Assembly: GCA_002707145.1 (NCBI GenBank)
Contig: PAMD01000005.1
Coordinates: forward strand, 1-15,070
Direction: 5' to 3'
DNA: 15,070 nt
From: Flavobacteriales bacterium
GTDB lineage: Bacteria > Bacteroidota > Bacteroidia > Flavobacteriales > UBA7430
Shown: piece by piece, positions 14,201 through 15,070 of the stretch
Layout of the letters: every line of letters starts with the position of its first letter
Numbering within the stretch: position 1 is the stretch's first letter
The notes under the pieces: generated by a model
Database searches by the model: none
What the model was told of the DNA's origin: nothing
Seen by the model: the letters and a program-made list of their open reading frames with translations, nothing else
Program-made: the position numbers and the translations under genes

Positions 14201-15070
14201 ATGAAACCCAATAACCTACTTTATTCAATTCTATTTTTTGTGATTGCGATTCACACAAATGCTCAAAATTGGAATCTTGTTTGGGCTGATGAGTTTGAAA
14301 CAGAAGGATCTATAGATGATGAGAGATGGTTTCAACAGTCACAATTACCAAATGGATACAGTTGGTATAACAATGAATTACAGCATTATACGGATCGAAT
14401 AGAAAATTCCTACGTTTCTAATGGTACTCTAAAGATTGTCGCTAAAAAAGAAAACTATACAGATCAGGGTCATACAAAACAATACACGTCAGCAAGATTA
14501 AATTCTAAATTTTCTTTTACATATGGTAAAGTTGAAGTTAGAGCAAAGCTCCCTTTTGGCCAGGGTACCTGGCCCGCAATATGGACCTTAGGAAAGAATG
14601 TGATTGAACCAGGAGGATATTGGACCAATCAAGGTTATGGATCGACAAGTTGGCCTAATTGTGGGGAAATTGACATCATGGAACACTGGGGAATTAATCA
14701 AAATTATATTCAAAGTGCCACACATACACCATCAAGTTTTGGGGGAACTATTAATCATGGGGGGCAGAACATTTCAACCGCCTCATCAGAATTTCATACC
14801 TATGGATTAATTTGGACTGAGGATCAATTAATATTTAGCGTTGACGACCAAGTGCATTTTACTTATAATCCCCCTGTAAAAGATAGTGAGACTTGGCCAT
14901 TTGATGCTGAACAATACTTGCTTATGAATATAGCCATTGATCAAAATATTACTTCAGATTTTCAACAAAGTACTTTAGAAGTTGATTATGTGAGAGTATA
15001 CCAGTCAACAAGCTCAGAACAATCCATTGTAAATTTCACAGTAGACATGAATGGCTTAGATTATCCAAGT
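14201..15070 (+). CDS. GH16 family beta-glucanase (laminarinase-like), 5' part
   Basis: 290 codons are visible from the ATG at 14201, open to the window end. Signal peptide 1-21 (HTNA/Q). The GH16 domain (about 24-267) starts NLVWADEFE, with WYNNELQHYTD, YGKVEVRAKLP and WPAIWTLG. The catalytic motif GEIDIMEHWG (155-164) has nucleophile Glu156, Asp158 and acid/base Glu161. The final strand is VDYVRVYQ. These are the features of bacterial beta-1,3(-1,4)-glucanases acting on laminarin-type glucans, though porphyran and agar enzymes share the fold. After the domain, VNFTVDMNGLDYPS begins another module resembling the beta modules (FxVDM start) appended to secreted hydrolases; a sorting tail is expected beyond the edge. 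It forms an operon with the binding protein upstream. Confidence 0.92.
   Translation, partial: MKPNNLLYSILFFVIAIHTNAQNWNLVWADEFETEGSIDDERWFQQSQLPNGYSWYNNELQHYTDRIENSYVSNGTLKIVAKKENYTDQGHTKQYTSARLNSKFSFTYGKVEVRAKLPFGQGTWPAIWTLGKNVIEPGGYWTNQGYGSTSWPNCGEIDIMEHWGINQNYIQSATHTPSSFGGTINHGGQNISTASSEFHTYGLIWTEDQLIFSVDDQVHFTYNPPVKDSETWPFDAEQYLLMNIAIDQNITSDFQQSTLEVDYVRVYQSTSSEQSIVNFTVDMNGLDYPS

Noticed and set aside
14604..14810. + strand open frame within the GH16 gene
   Set aside because: It is in a different frame from the GH16 catalytic motif and covers it; a shadow.

Overview
The window looks like the chromosome of a marine-type member of the Bacteroidota (order Flavobacteriales, perhaps close to Crocinitomicaceae/Cryomorphaceae; the family is a guess). 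The reasons are AT-rich DNA with A/T-rich gene starts and no clear Shine-Dalgarno boxes, TAnnTTTG-type -7 promoter boxes, secreted proteins ending in type IX secretion (T9SS) sorting-like tails, and 'GCTD..A.NY...DDGSC'-type and 'DCGG.C..C' Cys modules. It contains ten genes or gene parts: eight on the + strand and two on the - strand. No tRNA, rRNA, CRISPR array, transposase or integrase is visible.

Layout: (1) 2-667, the 3' part of a secreted protein with a T9SS-like tail, closed by a strong palindromic terminator. (2) 717-2810, a secreted protein with a degenerate cupredoxin domain, two FAS1 domains and two C-terminal beta modules. (3) 2985-4880, a secreted six-repeat kelch propeller with Cys-rich repeats. 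(4) 5023-6582 on the - strand, a membrane-spanning one-component regulator with a seven-repeat FG-GAP/VCBS propeller outside and a LuxR-type HTH inside. (5) A divergent control region (6583-6816) with a palindrome, four helix-phased TGTAGTA heptamers and promoter-like boxes. (6) 6817-8439, a secreted M28 zinc peptidase. (7) 8655-10349, a secreted protein carrying thyroglobulin-1, Kunitz, Kazal-like, PKD and VWC-like modules. (8) 10447-10887 on the - strand, a small lipoprotein frame with no normal start codon. (9) 11097-12167, a secreted alpha/beta-hydrolase esterase. (10) 12321-14189, a non-catalytic protein with two tandem glycan-binding-like modules, followed 11 bases later by (11) 14201-end, a GH16 beta-glucanase that runs off the window.

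Read together, this is an island of T9SS-type cargo for attaching to and digesting extracellular material. The GH16 enzyme and its upstream partner point to a laminarin-like beta-glucan, the esterase and M28 peptidase to ester and peptide substrates, and the FAS1 and kelch proteins to adhesion. The protease-inhibitor protein may guard these exoenzymes or face a eukaryotic host or prey. The membrane regulator with its own intergenic repeats is the obvious local control candidate. No SusC/SusD pair is visible, so this is not a classical polysaccharide utilization locus within these limits.

The most unusual items are the multi-inhibitor protein, the integrin-like propeller regulator with its phased repeat array, and a short C-terminal tail family (five copies) that lacks the usual PNP half of the T9SS domain. 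In three of those copies the tail shares sequence with the DNA just past the stop codon, as if tail and 3' flank spread together.
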